DNA of 47,599 bases from Nemertoderma westbladi (GCA_032718475.1 JAUCBJ010001587.1:1-47599); one strand, 5' to 3'. Numbered from the stretch's first letter, positions 11,101-26,490 are shown. The notes: generated by a model from the letters alone, not told the origin. Made by a program: numbers and translations.

Positions 11101-14100
11101 ATGTGCAGCCGGGTTTGTGTACAATTCCTTTGATGATCGTGGTGTTTGGAGTTTACAGGCATCTCAATGTGCAGCCGGGTTTGTGTACAATTCCTTTGAT
11201 GATCGTGGTGTTTGGAGTTTACAGGCATCTCAATGTGCAGCCGGGTTCGTGTACATTTCTTTTGATGATCGTGGTGTTTGGAGTTTACAGGCATATCAAT
11301 GTGCAGCCGGGTTTGTGTACAATTCCTTTGATGATCGTGGTGTTTGGAGTTTACAGGCATCTCAATGTGCAACCGGGTTCGTGTACAATTCCTTTTATGA
11401 TCGTGGTGTTTGGAGTTTACAGGCATCTGAATGTGCAACCGGGTTCGTGTACAATTCCTTTGATGATCGTGGTGTTTGGAGTACAGGCACCTCAATGTGC
11501 AACCGGGTTCGGGTACAATTCCTTTGATGATCGTGGTGTTTGGAGTTTACAGGCATCTCAATGTGCAGCCGTGTTCGTGTACAATTCCTTTGATGATCGT
11601 GGTGTTTGGAGTATACAGGCATCTCAATGTGCAGCCGGGTTTGTGTACAATTCCTTTGATGATCGTGGTGTTTGGAGTTTACAGGCACCTCAATGTGCAA
11701 CCGGGTTCGGGTACAATTCCTTTGATGATCGTGGTGTTAGGAGTTTACTGGCATCTCAATGTGCAACCGGGTTCGTGTACAATTCCTTTGATGATCGTGG
11801 TGTTTGGAGTTTACAGGCATCTCAATGTGCAGCCGGGTTCGGGTACAATTCCTTTGATGATCGTGGTGTTTGGAGTATACAGGCATCTCAATGTGCAACC
11901 GGGTTCGTGTACAATTCCTTTGATGATCGTGGTGTTTGGAGTTTACAGGCATCTCAATGTGCAGCCGTGTTCGTGTACAATTCCTTTGATGATCGTGGTG
12001 TTTGGAGTACAGGCACCTCAATGTGCAACCGGGTTCGGGTACAATTCCTTTGATGATCGTGGTGTTTGGAGTTTACAGGCATCTCAATGTGCAACCGGGT
12101 TCGGGTACAAATCCTTTGATAATCGTGGTGTTTGTAGTTTACAGGCATCTCAATGTGCAGCCGGGTTCGGGTACAATTCCTTTGATGATCGTGGTGTTTG
12201 GAGTTTACAGGCATCTCAATGTGCAACCGGGTTCGGGTACAAATCCTTTGATAATCGTGGTGTTTGTAGTTTACAGGCATCTCAATGTGCAGCCGGGTTC
12301 GTGTACAATTACTTTGATTATCGTGGTGTTTGGAGTTTACAGGCATCTCAATTTGCAGCCGGGTTCGGGTACAATTCCTTTGATGATCGTGGTGTTTGGA
12401 GTTTACAGGCATCTCAATGTGCAACCGGGTTCGTGTACAATTACTTTGATTATCGTGGTGTTTGGAGTTTACAGGCATCTCAATGTGCAGCCGGGTTCGT
12501 GTACAATTACTTTGATTAGCGTGGCGTTTTTCAGTTTACAGGCATCTCAATGTGCAGCCGGGTTCGTGTACAATTACTTTGATTATCGTTGTGTTTGGAG
12601 TTTACAGGCATCTCAATGTGCAGCCGGGTTCGTGTACAATTACTTTGATTATCGTTGTGTTTGGAGTTTACAGGCATCTCAATGTGCAGCCGGGTTCGTG
12701 TACAATTACTTTGATTATCGTGGTGTTTTTCAGTTTACAGGCATCTCAATGTGCAGCCGGGTTCGTGTACAATTACTTTGATTATCGTTGTGTTTGGAGT
12801 TTACAGGCATCTCAATGTGCAACCGGGTTCGTTTACAATACCTTTGATGATCGTGGTGTTTGGAGTTTACAGGGATCTCAATGTGCAGCCGGGTTCGTGT
12901 ACAATTCATTTGATGATCGTGGTGTTTGGAGTTTACAGGCATCTCAATGTGCAGCCGGGTTCGTTTACAATTACTTTGATGATCGTGGTGTTTGGAGTTT
13001 ACAGGCATCTCAATGTGCAGCCGGGTTCGTGTACAATTCCTTTGATGATCGTGGTGTTTGGAGTTTACAGGCATCTCAATGTGCAGCCGTGTTCGTGTAC
13101 AATTCCTTTGATGATCGTGGTGTTTGGAGTTTACAGGCATCTCAATGTGCAACCGGGTTCGTGTACAATTCCTTTTATGATCGTGGTGTTTGGAGTTTAC
13201 AGGCATCTCAATGTGCAACCGGGTTTGTGTACAATTCCTTTGATGATCGTGGTGTTTGGAGTACAGGCACCTCAATGTGCAACCGGGTTCGGGTACAATT
13301 CCTTTGATGATCGTGGTGTTTGGAGTTTACAGGCATCTCAATGTGCAACCGGGTTCGGGTACAAATCCTTTGATAATCGTGGTGTTTGTAGTTTACAGGC
13401 ATCTCAATGTGCAGCCGGGTTCGGGTACAATTCCTTTGATGATCGTGGTGTTTGGAGTTTACAGGCATCTCAATGTGCAGCCGGGTTCGTGTACAATTCC
13501 TTTGATGATCGTGGTGTTTGGAGTACAGGCACCTCAATGTGCAACCGGGTTCGGGTACAATTCCTTTGATGATCGTGGTGTTTGGAGTTTACAGGCATCT
13601 CAATGTGCAGCCGTGTTCGTGTACAATTCCTTTGATGATCGTGGTGTTTGGAGTACAGGCACCTCAATGTGCAACCGGGTTCGTGTACAATTCCTTTGAT
13701 GATCGTGGTGTTTGGAGTACAGGCACCTCAATGTGCAACCGGGTTCGTGTACAATTCCTTTGATGATCGTGGTGTTTGGAGTACAGGCACCTCAATGTGC
13801 AACCGGGTTCGGGTACAATTCCTTTGATGATCGTGGTGTTTGGAGTACAGGCACCTCAATGTGCAGCCGTGTTCGTGTACAATTCCTTTGATGATCGTGG
13901 TGTTTGGAGTTTACAGGCATCTCAATGTGCAGCCGGGTTCGTGTACAATTCATTTGATGATCGTGGTGTTTGGAGTTTACAGGCATCTCAATGTGCAGCC
14001 GGGTTCGTTTACAATTCCTTTGATGATCGTGGTGTTTGGAGTTTACAGGCACCTCAATGTGCAACCGGGTTCGGGTACAATTCCTTTGATGATCGTGGTG

Positions 14101-17100
14101 TTTGGAGTTTACAGGCATCTCAATGTGCAGCCGGGTTCGTTTACAATTCCTTTGATGATCGTGGTGTTTGGAGTTTACAGGGATCTCAATGTGCAGCCGG
14201 GTTCGTTTACAATTCCTTTGATGATCGTGGTGTTTGGAGTTTACAGGCATCTCAATGTGCAGCCGGGTTCGTTTACAATTCCTTTGATGATCGTGGTGTT
14301 TGGAGTTTACAGGGATCTCAATGTGCAGCCGGGTTCGTGTACAATTCCTTTGATGATCGTGGTGTTTGGAGTTTACTGGCATCTCAATGTGCAGCCAGGT
14401 TCGTGTACAATTCCTTTGATGATCGTGGTGTTTGGAGTACAGGCACCTCAATGTGCAACCGGGTTCGGGTACAATTCCTTTGATGATCGTGGTGTTTGGA
14501 GTACAGGCACCTCAATGTGCAACCGGGTTCGGGTACAATTCATTTGATGATCGTGGTGTTTGGAGTTTACAGGCATCTCAATGTGCAACCGGGTTCGGGT
14601 ACAAATCCTTTGATAATCGTGGTGTTTGTAGTTTACAGGCATCTCAATGTGCAGCCGGGTTCGTGTACAATTACTTTGATTATCGTGGTGTTTGGAGTTT
14701 ACAGGCATCTCAATGTGCAGCCGGGTTCGGGTACAATTCCTTTGATGATCGTGGTGTTTGGAGTTTACAGGCATCTCAATGTGCAACCGGGTTCGTGTAC
14801 AATTACTTTGATTATCGTGGTGTTTGGAGTTTACAGGCATCTCAATGTGCAGCCGGGTTCGTGTACAATTACTTTGATGATCGTGGTGTGTTTGGAGTTT
14901 ACAGGCATCTCAATGTGCAGCCGGGTTCGTGTACAATTCCTTTGATGATCGTGGTGTGTTTGGAGTTTACAGGCACCTCAATGTGCAACCGGGTTCGTGT
15001 ACAATTCCTTTGATTATCGTGGTGTTTGGAGTTTACAGGCATCTCAATGTGCAGCCGGGTTCGGGTACAATTCCTTTGATGATCGTGGTGTGTTTGGAGT
15101 TTACAGGCATCTCAATGTGCAGCCGGGTTCGTGTACAATTCCTTTGATGATTGTGGTGTTTGGAGTACAGGCACCTCAATGTGCAGCCGGGTTCGGGTAC
15201 AACTCCTTTGATGATCGTGGTGTTTGGAGTTTACAGGCATCTCAATGTGCAGCCGGGTTCGTGTACAATTCCTTTGATGATCGTGGTGTTTGGAGTTTAC
15301 AGGCATCTCAATGTGCAGCCGGGTTCGTGTACAATTCCTTTGATGATCGTGGTGTTTGGAGTTTACAGGCATCTCAATGTGCAACCGGGTTCGGGTACAA
15401 TTCCTTTGATTATCGTGGTGTTTGGAGTACAGGCACCTCAATGTGCAGCCGGGTTCGTGTACAATTCCTTTGATGATCGTGGTGTTTGGAGTTTACAGGC
15501 ACCTCAATGTGCAACCGGGTTCGTGTACAATTACTTTGATTATCGTGGTGTTTTTCAGTTTACAGGCATCTCAATGTGCAGCCGGGTTCGTGTACAATTA
15601 CTTTGATTATCGTGGTGTTTTTCAGTTTACAGGCATCTCAATGTGCAGCCGGGTTCGTGTACAATTACTTTGATTATCGTTGTGTTTGGAGTTTACAGGC
15701 ATCTCAATGTGCAGCCGGGTTCGTGTACAATTACTTTGATGATCGTGGTGTGTTTGGAGTTTACAGGCATCTCAATGTGCAGCCGGGTTCGTGTACAATT
15801 CCTTTGATGATCGTGGTGTTTGGAGTTTACAGGGATCTCAATGTGCAGCCGGGTTCGTGTACAATTCCTTTGATGATCGTGGTGTTTGGAGTACAGGCAT
15901 CTCAATGTGCAGCCGGGTTCGGGTACAATTCCTTTGATGATCGTGGTGTTTGGAGTTTACAGGCATCTCAATGTGCAGCCGTGTTCGTGTACAATTCCTT
16001 TGATGATCGTGGTGTTTGGAGTTTACAGGCATCTCAATGTGCAGCCGTGTTCGTGTACAATTCCTTTGATGATCGTGGTGTTTGGAGTTTACAGGCATCT
16101 CAATGTGCAGCCGGGTTCGTGTACAATTCCTTTGATGATTGTGGTGTTTGGAGTACAGGCACCTCAATGTGCAGCCGGGTTCGGGTACAATTACTTTGAT
16201 TATCGTGGTGTTTTTCAGTTTACAGGCATCTCAATGTGCAGCCGGGATCGTGTACAATTCCTTTGATGATCGTGGTGTTTGGAGTTTACAGGCATCTCAA
16301 TGTGCAGCCGGGTTCGTTTACAATTCCTTTGATGATCGTGGTGTTTGGAGTTTACAGGCATCTCAATGTGCAGCCGGGTTCGTGTACAATTCCTTTGATG
16401 ATCGTGGTGTTTGGAGTTTACAGGCACCTCAATGTGCAGCCGGGATCGTGTACAATTCCTTTGATGATCGTGGTGTTTGGAGTACAGGCATCTCAATGTG
16501 CAGCCGGGTTCGGGTACAATTCCTTTGATGATCGTGGTGTTTGGAGTTTACAGGCATCTCAATGTGCAGCCGTGTTCGTGTACAATTCCTTTGATGATCG
16601 TGGTGTTTGGAGTTTACAGGCATCTCAATGTGCAGCCGTGTTCGTGTACAATTCCTTTGATGATCGTGGTGTTTGGAGTTTACAGGCATCTCAATGTGCA
16701 GCCGGGTTCGTGTACAATTACTTTGATTATCGTGGTGTTTTTCAGTTTACAGGCATCTCAATGTGCAGCCGGGTTCGTGTACAATTCCTTTGATGATCGT
16801 GGTGTTTGGAGTTTACAGGCACCTCAATGTGCAGCCGGGATCGTGTACAATTCCTTTGATGATCGTGGTGTTTGGAGTACAGGCATCTCAATGTGCAGCC
16901 GGGTTCGGGTACAATTCCTTTGATGATCGTGGTGTTTGGAGTTTACAGGCATCTCAATGTGCAGCCGTGTTCGTGTACAATTCCTTTGATGATCGTGGTG
17001 TTTGGAGTTTACAGGCATCTCAATGTGCAGCCGTGTTCGTGTACAATTCCTTTGATGATCGTGGTGTTTGGAGTTTACAGGCATCTCAATGTGCAGCCGG

Positions 17101-20100
17101 GTTCGTGTACAATTACTTTGATTATCGTGGTGTTTTTCAGTTTACAGGCATCTCAATGTGCAACCGGGATCGTGTACAATTCCTTTGATGATTGTGGTGT
17201 TTGGAGTACAGGCACCTCAATGTGCAGCCGGGTTCGGGTACAATTACTTTGATTATCGTGGTGTTTTTCAGTTTACAGGCATCTCAATGTGCAGCCGGGA
17301 TCGTGTACAATTCCTTTGATGATCGTGGTGTTTGGAGTTTACAGGCATCTCAATGTGCAGCCGGGTTCGTTTACAATTCCTTTGATGATCGTGGTGTTTG
17401 GAGTTTACAGGCATCTCAATGTGCAGCCGGGTTCGTGTACAATTCCTTTGATGATCGTGGTGTTTGGAGTTTACAGGCACCTCAATGTGCAGCCGGGATC
17501 GTGTACAATTCCTTTGATGATCGTGGTGTTTGGAGTACAGGCATCTCAATGTGCAGCCGGGTTCGGGTACAATTCCTTTGATGATCGTGGTGTTTGGAGT
17601 TTACAGGCATCTCAATGTGCAGCCGGGTTCGTGTACAATTCCTTTGATGATCGTGGTGTTTGGAGTTTACAGGCATCTCAATGTGCAGCCGGGTTTGTGT
17701 ACAATTCCTTTGATGATCGTGGTGTTTGGAGTTTACAGGCATCTCAATGTGCAACCGGGTTCGGGTACAATTCCTTTGATGATCGTGGTGTTTGGAGTTT
17801 ACAGGCATCTCAATGTGCAGCCGGGTTCGTGTACAATTCCTTTGATGATCGTGGTGTTTGGAGTTTACAGGCATCTCAATGTGCAGCCGGGTTCGTTTAC
17901 AATTCCTTTGATTATCGTTGTGATTGGAGTTTACAGGCATCTCAATGTGCAGCCGGGTTCGTGTACAATTACTTTGATGATCGTGGTGTGTTTGGAGTTT
18001 ACAGGCATCTCAATGTGCAGCCGGGTTCGTGTACAATTACTTTGATTATCGTTGTGATTGGAGTTTACAGGCATCTCAATGTGCAGCCGGGTTCGTGTAC
18101 AATTACTTTGATGATCGTGGTGTGTTTGGAGTTTACAGGCATCTCAATGTGCAGCCGGGTTCGTGTACAATTCCTTTGATGATCGTGGTGTTTGGAGTTT
18201 ACAGGCATCTCAATGTGCAGCCGGGTTTGTGTACAATTCCTTTGATGATCGTGGTGTTTGGAGTTTACAGGCATCTCAATGTGCAGCCGGGTTCGGGTAC
18301 AATTCCTTTGATGATCGTGGTGTTTGGAGTTTACAGGCATCTCAATGTGCAACCGGGTTCGTGTACAATTACTTTGATTATCGTGGTGTTTGGAGTTTAC
18401 AGGCATCTCAATGTGCAGCCGGGTTCGTGTACAATTACTTTGATTAGCGTGGTGTTTTTCAGTTTACAGGCATCTCAATGTGCAGCCGGGTTCGTGTACA
18501 ATTACTTTGATTATCGTGGTGTTTTTCAGTTTACAGGCATCTCAATGTGCAGCCGGGTTCGTGTACAATTACTTTGATTATCGTTGTGTTTGGAGTTTAC
18601 AGGCATCTCAATGTGCAGCCGGGTTCGTGTACAATTACTTTGATTATCGTGGTGTTTTTCAGTTTACAGGCATCTCAATGTGCAGCCGGGTTCGTGTACA
18701 ATTACTTTGATTATCGTTGTGTTTGGAGTTTACAGGCATCTCAATGTGCAACCGGGTTCGTTTACAATACCTTTGATGATCGTGGTGTTTGGAGTTTACA
18801 GGGATCTCAATGTGCAGCCGGGTTCGTGTACAATTCATTTGATGATCGTGGTGTTTGGAGTTTACAGGCATCTCAATGTGCAGCCGGGTTCGTTTACAAT
18901 TCCTTTGATGATGGTGGTCTTTGGAGGTTACAGGCATCTCAATGTGAAGCCGGGTTCGTGTATAATTACTTTGATGATCGTGGTGTTTGGAGGTTACAGG
19001 CATCTCAATGTGCAGCCGGGTTCGTTTACAATTACTTTGATGATCGTGGTGTTTGGAGTTTACAGGCATCTCAATGTGCAGCCGGGTTCGTGTACAATTC
19101 CTTTGATGATCGTGGTGTTTGGAGTTTACAGGCATCTCAATGTGCGGCCGGGTTCGTGTATAATTACTTTGATGATCGTGGTGTTTGGAGTTTACAGGCA
19201 TCTCAATGTGCAGCCGGGTTCGTTTACAATTACTTTGATGATCGTGATCGTGGTGTTTGGAGTTTACAGGCATCTCAATGTGCAGCCGGGTTCGTGTACA
19301 ATTCCTTTGATGATCGTGGTGTTAGGAGTTTACAGGCATCTCAATGTGCAGCCGTGTTCGTGTACAATTCCTTTGATGATCGTGGTGTTTGGAGTTTACA
19401 GGCATCTCAATGTGCAGCCGTGTTCGTGTACAATTCCTTTGATGATCGTGGTGTTTGGAGTTTACAGGCATCTCAATGTGCAGCCGGGTTCGTTTACAAT
19501 TACTTTGATGATCGTGATCGTGGTGTTTGGAGTTTACAGGCATCTCAATGTGCAGCCGGGTTTGTGTACAATTCCTTTGATGATCGTGGTGTTTGGAGTT
19601 TACAGGCATCTCAATGTGCAGCCGGGTTCGTGTACATTTCTTTTGATGATCGTGGTGTTTGGAGTTTACAGGCATATCAATGTGCAGCCGGGTTCGTGTA
19701 CAATTCCTTTGATGATCGTGGTGTTTGGAGTTTACAGGCATCTCAATGTGCAACCGGGTTCGTGTACAATTCCTTTTATGATCGTGGTGTTTGGAGTTTA
19801 CAGGCATCTCAATGTGCAACCGGGTTCGTGTACAATTCCTTTGATGATCGTGGTGTTTGGAGTTTACAGGCATCTCAATGTGCAACCGGGTTCGTGTACA
19901 ATTCCTTTGATGATCGTGGTGTTTGGAGTACAGGCACCTCAATGTGCAACCGGGTTCGGGTACAATTCCTTTGATGATCGTGGTGTTTGGAGTTTACAGG
20001 CATCTCAATGTGCAACCGGGTTCGTGTACAATTCCTTTGATGATCGTGGTGTTTGGAGTTTACAGGCATCTCAATGTGCAGCCGTGTTCGTGTACAATTC

Positions 20101-23100
20101 CTTTGATGATCGTGGTGTTTGGAGTATACAGGCATCTCAATGTGCAGCCGGGTTCGTGTACAATTCCTTTGATGATCGTGGTGTTTGGAGTTTACAGGCA
20201 TCTCAATGTGCAGCCGGGTTCGTGTACAATTCCTTTGATGATCGTGGTGTTTGGAGTACAGGCACCTCAATGTGCAACCGGGTTCGGGTACAATTCCCTT
20301 GATGATCGTGGTGTTTGGAGTTTACAGGCATCTCAATGTGCAACCGGGTTCGGGTACAAATCCTTTGATAATCGTGGTGTTTGTAGTTTACAGGCATCTC
20401 AATGTGCAGCCGGGTTCGGGTACAATTCCTTTGATGATCGTGGTGTTTGGAGTTTACAGGCATCTCAATGTGCAGCCGGGTTCGTGTACAATTCCTTTGA
20501 TGATCGTGGTGTTTGGAGTACAGGCACCTCAATGTGCAACCGGGTTCGGGTACAATTCCTTTGATGATCGTGGTGTTTGGAGTTTACAGGTATCTCAATG
20601 TGCAGCCGTGTTCGTGTACAATTCCTTTGATGATCGTGGTGTTTGGAGTACAGGCACCTCAATGTGCAACTGGGTTCGGGTACAATTCCTTTGATGATCG
20701 TGGTGTTTGGAGTTTACAGGCATCTCAATGTGCAACCGGGTTCGGGTACAAATCCTTTGATAATCGTGGTGTTTCGAGTTTACAGGCATCTCAATGTGCA
20801 GCCGGGTTCGTTTACAAAATCTTTGATGATCGTGGTGTTTGGAGTTTACAGGCATCTCAATGTGCAACCGGGTTCGTGTACAATGCATTTGATGATCGTG
20901 GTATTTGGAGTACAGGCTTCTCATTGTGCAACCTGGATCGTGTACAATTCCTTTGATGATCGTGGTGTTTGGAGTTTACAGGCACCTCAATGTGCAGCCG
21001 GGTTCGTGTACAATTCCTTTGATGATCGTGGTGTTTGAAGTTTACAGGCATCTCCATGTGCAACCGGGTTCGTGTACAATTCCTTTGATGATCGTGGTGT
21101 GTTTGGAGTTTACAGGCATCTCCATGTGCAACCGGGTTCGTGTACAATTCCTTTGATGATCGTGGTGTGTTTGGAGTTTACAGGCATCTCAATGTGCAAC
21201 CGGGTTCGTGTACAATTCCTTTTATGATCGTGGTGTTTGGAGTTTCCAGGCATCTCAATGTGCAGCCGGGTGCGTGTACAATTACTTTGATTATCGTGGT
21301 GTTTGAAGTTTACAGGCATCTCCATGTGCAACCGGGTTCGTGTACAATTCCTTTGATGATCGTGGTGTGTTTGGAGTTTACAGGCATCTCCATGTGCAAC
21401 CGGGTTCGTGTACAATTCCTTTGATGATCGTGGTGTGTTTGGAGTTTACAGGCATCTCAATGTGCAGCCGGGTTCGTGTACAATTCCTTTGATGATCGTG
21501 GTGTTTGGAGTTTACAGGCATCTCAATGTGCAGCCGGGTTTGTGTACAATTCCTTTGATGATCGTGGTGTTTGGAGTTTACAGGCATCTCAATGTGCAGC
21601 CGTGTTCGTGTACAATTCCTTTGATGATCGTGGTGTTTGGAGTATACAGGCATCTCAATGTGCAGCCGGGTTCGTGTACAATTCCTTTGATGATCGTGGT
21701 GTTTGGAGTACAGGCACCTCAATGTGCAACCGGGTTCGGGTACAATTCCTTTGATGATCGTGGTGTTTGGAGTTTACAGGCATCTCAATGTGCAACCGGG
21801 TTCGTGTACAATTCCTTTGATGATCGTGGTGTTTGGAGTTTACAGGCATCTCAATGTGCAGCCGTGTTCGTGTACTATTCCTTTGATGATCGTGGTGTTT
21901 GGAGTATACAGGCATCTCAATGTGCAGCCGGGTTCGTGTACAATTCCTTTGATGATCGTGGTGTTTGGAGTACAGGCACCTCAATGTTCAACCGGGTTCG
22001 GGTACAATTCCTTTGATGATCGTGGTGTTTGGAGTTTACAGGCATCTCAATGTGCAGCCGGGTTCGGGTACAATTCCTTTGATGATCGTGGTGTTTGGAG
22101 TTTACAGGCATCTCAATGTGCAGCCGGGTTCGTGTACAATTCCTTTGATGATCGTGGTGTTTGGAGTACAGGCACCTCAATGTGCAGCCGGGTTCGGGTA
22201 CAATTCCTTTGATGATCGTGGTGTTTGGAGTTTACAGGCATCTCAATGTGCAACCGGGTTCGGGTACAAATCCTTTGATAATCGTGGTGTTTGTAGTTTA
22301 CAGGCATCTCAATGTGCAGCCGGGTTCGGGTACAATTCCTTTGATGATCGTGGTGTTTGGAGTTTACAGGCATCTCAATGTGCAGCCGGGTTCGTGTACA
22401 ATTACTTTGATTATCGTTGTGTTTGGAGTTTACAGGCATCTCAATGTGCAGCCGGGTTCGGGTACAATTCCTTTGATGATCGTGGTGTTTGGAGCACAGG
22501 CACCTCAATGTGCAACCGGGTTCGGGTACAATTCCTTTGATGATCGTGGTGTTTGGAGTTTACAGGCATCTCAATGTGCAGCCGGGTTCGTGTACAATTA
22601 CTTTGATTATCGTGGTGTTTGGAGTTTACAGGCATCTCAATGTGCAGCCGGGTTCGGGTACAATTCCTTTGATGATCGTGGTGTTTGGAGCACAGGCACC
22701 TCAATGTGCAACCGGGTTCGGGTACAATTCCTTTGATGATCGTGGTGTTTGGAGTTTACAGGCATCTCAATGTGCAGCCGTGTTCGTGTACAATTCCTTT
22801 GATGATCGTGGTGTTTGGAGTACAGGCACCTCAATGTGCAACCGGGTTCGGGTACAATTCCTTTGATAATCGTGGTGTTTGTAGTTTACAGGCATCTCAA
22901 TGTGCAGCCGGGTTCGTGTACAATTACTTTGATTATCGTGGTGTTTGGAGTTTACAGGCATCTCAATGTGCAGCCGTGTTCGGGTACAATTCCTTTGATG
23001 ATCGTGGTGTTTGGAGTTTACAGGCATCTCAATGTGCAACCGGGTTCGTGTACAATTCCTTTGATGATCGTGGTGTTTGGAGTACAGGCACCTCAATGTG

Positions 23101-24489
23101 CAACCGGGTTCGGGTACAATTCCTTTGATGATCGTGGTGTTTGGAGTACAGGCACCTCAATGTGCAACCGGGTTCGGGTACAATTCATTTGATGATCGTG
23201 GTGTTTGGAGTTTACAGGCATCTCAATGTGCAACCGGGTTCGGGTACAAATCCTTTGATAATCGTGGTGTTTGTAGTTTACAGGCATCTCAATGTGCAGC
23301 CGGGTTCGTGTACAATTACTTTGATTATCGTGGTGTTTGGAGTTTACAGGCATCTCAATGTGCAGCCGGGTTCGGGTACAATTCCTTTGATGATCGTGGT
23401 GTTTGGAGTTTACAGGCATCTCAATGTGCAACCGGGTTCGTGTACAATTACTTTGATTATCGTGGTGTTTGGAGTTTACAGGCATCTCAATGTGCAGCCG
23501 GGTTCGTGTACAATTACTTTGATTATCGTGGTGTTTTTCAGTTTACAGGCATCTCAATGTGCAGCCGGGTTCGTGTACAATTACTTTGATTATCGTTGTG
23601 TTTGGAGTTTACAGGCATCTCAATGTGCAGCCGGGTTCGTGTACAATTACTTTGATTATCGTGGTGTTTTTCAGTTTACAGGCATCTCAATGTGCAACCG
23701 GGTTCGTTTACAATACCTTTGATGATCGTGGTGTTTGGAGTTTACAGGGATCTCAATGTGCAGCCGGGTTCGTGTACAATTCATTTGATGATCGTGGTGT
23801 TTGGAGTTTACAGGCATCTCAATGTGCAGCCGGGTTCGTGTACAATTCCTTTGATGATCGTGGTGTTTGGAGTACAGGCACCTCAATGTGCAACCGGGTT
23901 CGGGTACAATTCCTTTGATGATCGTGGTGTTTGGAGTTTACAGGCATCTCAATGTGCAGCCGTGTTCGTGTACAATTCCTTTGATGATCGTGGTGTTTGG
24001 AGTACAGGCACCTCAATGTGCAACCGGGTTCGGGTACAATTCCTTTGATAATCGTGGTGTTTGTAGTTTACAGGCATCTCAATGTGCAGCCGGGTTCGTG
24101 TACAGTACAATTACTTTGATTATCGTGGTGTTTGGAGTTTACAGGCATCTCAATGTGCAGCCGTGTTCGGGTACAATTCCTTTGATGATCGTGGTGTTTG
24201 GAGTTTACAGGCATCTCAATGTGCAACCGGGTTCGTGTACAATTACTTTGATTATCGTGGTGTTTGGAGTTTACAGGCATCTCAATGTGCAGCCGGGTTC
24301 GTGTACAATTACTTTGATTATCGTGGTGTTTTTCAGTTTACAGGCATCTCAATGTGCAGCCGGGTTCGTGTACAATTACTTTGATTATCGTTGTGTTTGG
24401 AGTTTACAGGCATCTCAATGTGCAGCAGGGTTCGTGTACAATTACTTTGATTATCGTGGTGTTTGGAGTTTACAGGCATCTCAATGTGC

Positions 24490-26490
24490 AGCCGGGTTCG
24501 GGTTCAATTCCTTTGATGATCGTGGTGTTTGGAGTTTACAGGCATCTCAATGTGCAGCCGTGTTCGTGTACAATTCCTTTGATGATCGTGGTGTTTGGAG
24601 TACAGGCACCTCAATGTGCAACCGGGTTCGGGTACAATTCCTTTGATGATCGTGGTGTTTCGAGTTTACAGGCATCTCAATGTGCAACCGGATTCGGGTA
24701 CAAATCCTTTGATAATCGTGGTGTTTGTAGTTTACAGGCATCTCAATGTGCAGCCGGGTTCGTGTACAATTACTTTGATTATCGTGGTGTTTGGAGTTTA
24801 CAGGCATCTCAATGTGCAGCCGGGTTCGGGTACAATTCCTTTGATGATCGTGGTGTTTGGAGTACAGGCACCTCAATGTGCAACCGGGTTCGGGTACAAC
24901 TCCTTTGATGATCGTGGTGTTTGGAGTACAGGCACCTCAATGTGCAACCGGGTTCGGGTACAATTCATTTGATGATCGTGGTGTTTGGAGTTTACAGGCA
25001 TCTCAATGTGCAACCGGGTTCGGATACAAATCCTTTGATAATCGTGGTGTTTGTAGTTTACAGGCATCTCAATGTGCAGCCGGGTTCGGGTTCAATTCCT
25101 TTGATGATCGTGGTGTTTGTAGTTTACAGGCATCTCAATGTGCAGCCGGGTTCGGGTTCAATTCCTTTGATGATCGTGGTGTTTGGAGTTTACAGGCATC
25201 TCAATGTGCAGCCGGGTTCGGGTTCAATTCCTTTGATGATCGTGGTGTTTGGAGTTTACAGGCATCTCAATGTGCAGCCGGGTTCGGGTTCAATTCCTTT
25301 GATGATCGTGGTGTTTGGAGTTTACAGGCATCTCAATGTGCAGCCGGGTTCGGGTTCAATTCCTTTGATGATCGTGGTGTTTGGAGTTTACAGGCATCTC
25401 AATGTGCAGCCGGGTTCGGGTTCAATTCCTTTGATAATCGTGGTGTTTGTAGTTTACAGGCATCTCAATGTGCAGCCGGGTTCGGGTTCAATTCCTTTGA
25501 TGATCGTGGTGTTTGTAGTTTACAGGCATCTCAATGTGCAGCCGGGTTCGGGTTCAATTCCTTTGATGATCGTGGTGTTTGGAGTTTACAGGCATCTCAA
25601 TGTGCAGCCGGGTTCGGGTACAATTCCTTTGATGATCGTGGTGTTTGGAGTACAGGCACCTCAATGTGCAACCGGGTTCGGGTACAACTCCTTTGATGAT
25701 CGTGGTGTTTGGAGTACAGGCACCTCAATGTGCAACCGGGTTCGGGTACAATTCATTTGATGATCGTGGTGTTTGGAGTTTACAGGCATCTCAATGTGCA
25801 ACCGGGTTCGGATACAAATCCTTTGATAATCGTGGTGTTTGTAGTTTACAGGCATCTCAATGTGCAGCCGGGTTCGGGTTCAATTCCTTTGATGATCGTG
25901 GTGTTTGTAGTTTACAGGCATCTCAATGTGCAGCCGGGTTCGGGTTCAATTCCTTTGATGATCGTGGTGTTTGGAGTTTACAGGCATCTCAATGTGCAGC
26001 CGGGTTCGGGTTCAATTCCTTTGATGATCGTGGTGTTTGGAGTTTACAGGCATCTCAATGTGCAGCCGGGTTCGGGTTCAATTCCTTTAATGATCGTGGT
26101 GTTTGGAGTTTACAGGCATCTCAATGTGCAGCCGGGTTCGGGTTCAATTCCTTTGATGATCGTGGTGTTTGGAGTTTACAGGCATCTCAATGTGCAGCCG
26201 GGTTCGGGTTCAATTCCTTTGATAATCGTGGTGTTTGTAGTTTACAGGCATCTCAATGTGCAGCCAGGTTCGGGTTCAATTCCTTTGATGATCGTGGTGT
26301 TTGTAGTTTACAGGCATCTCAATGTGCAGCCGGGTTCGGGTTCAATTCCTTTGATGATCGTGGTGTTTGGAGTTTACAGGCATCTCAATGTGCAACCGGG
26401 TTCGGGTACAAATCCTTTGATAATCGTGGTGTTTGTAGTTTACAGGCATCTCAATGTGCAGCCGGGTTCGGGTTCAATTCCTTTGATGAT
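24490..26490. repeat. Locally homogenised subfamily with 788-bp higher-order repeat
   Basis: In this stretch most units carry GGGTTCAATTCC in place of GGGTACAATTCC, a variant I do not see elsewhere in the satellite. Diagnostic sites recur 788 bp apart: ACAACTCC near 24897 and 25685, GGATACAAATCC near 25022 and 25810, and GATAATCG near 25432 and 26220. The distance 788 equals ten 66-bp plus two 64-bp units, so the higher-order unit has 12 monomers in two copies. A flanking block at about 24547-25050 also recurs 1,970 bp later at about 26517-27020. Confidence 0.8.
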
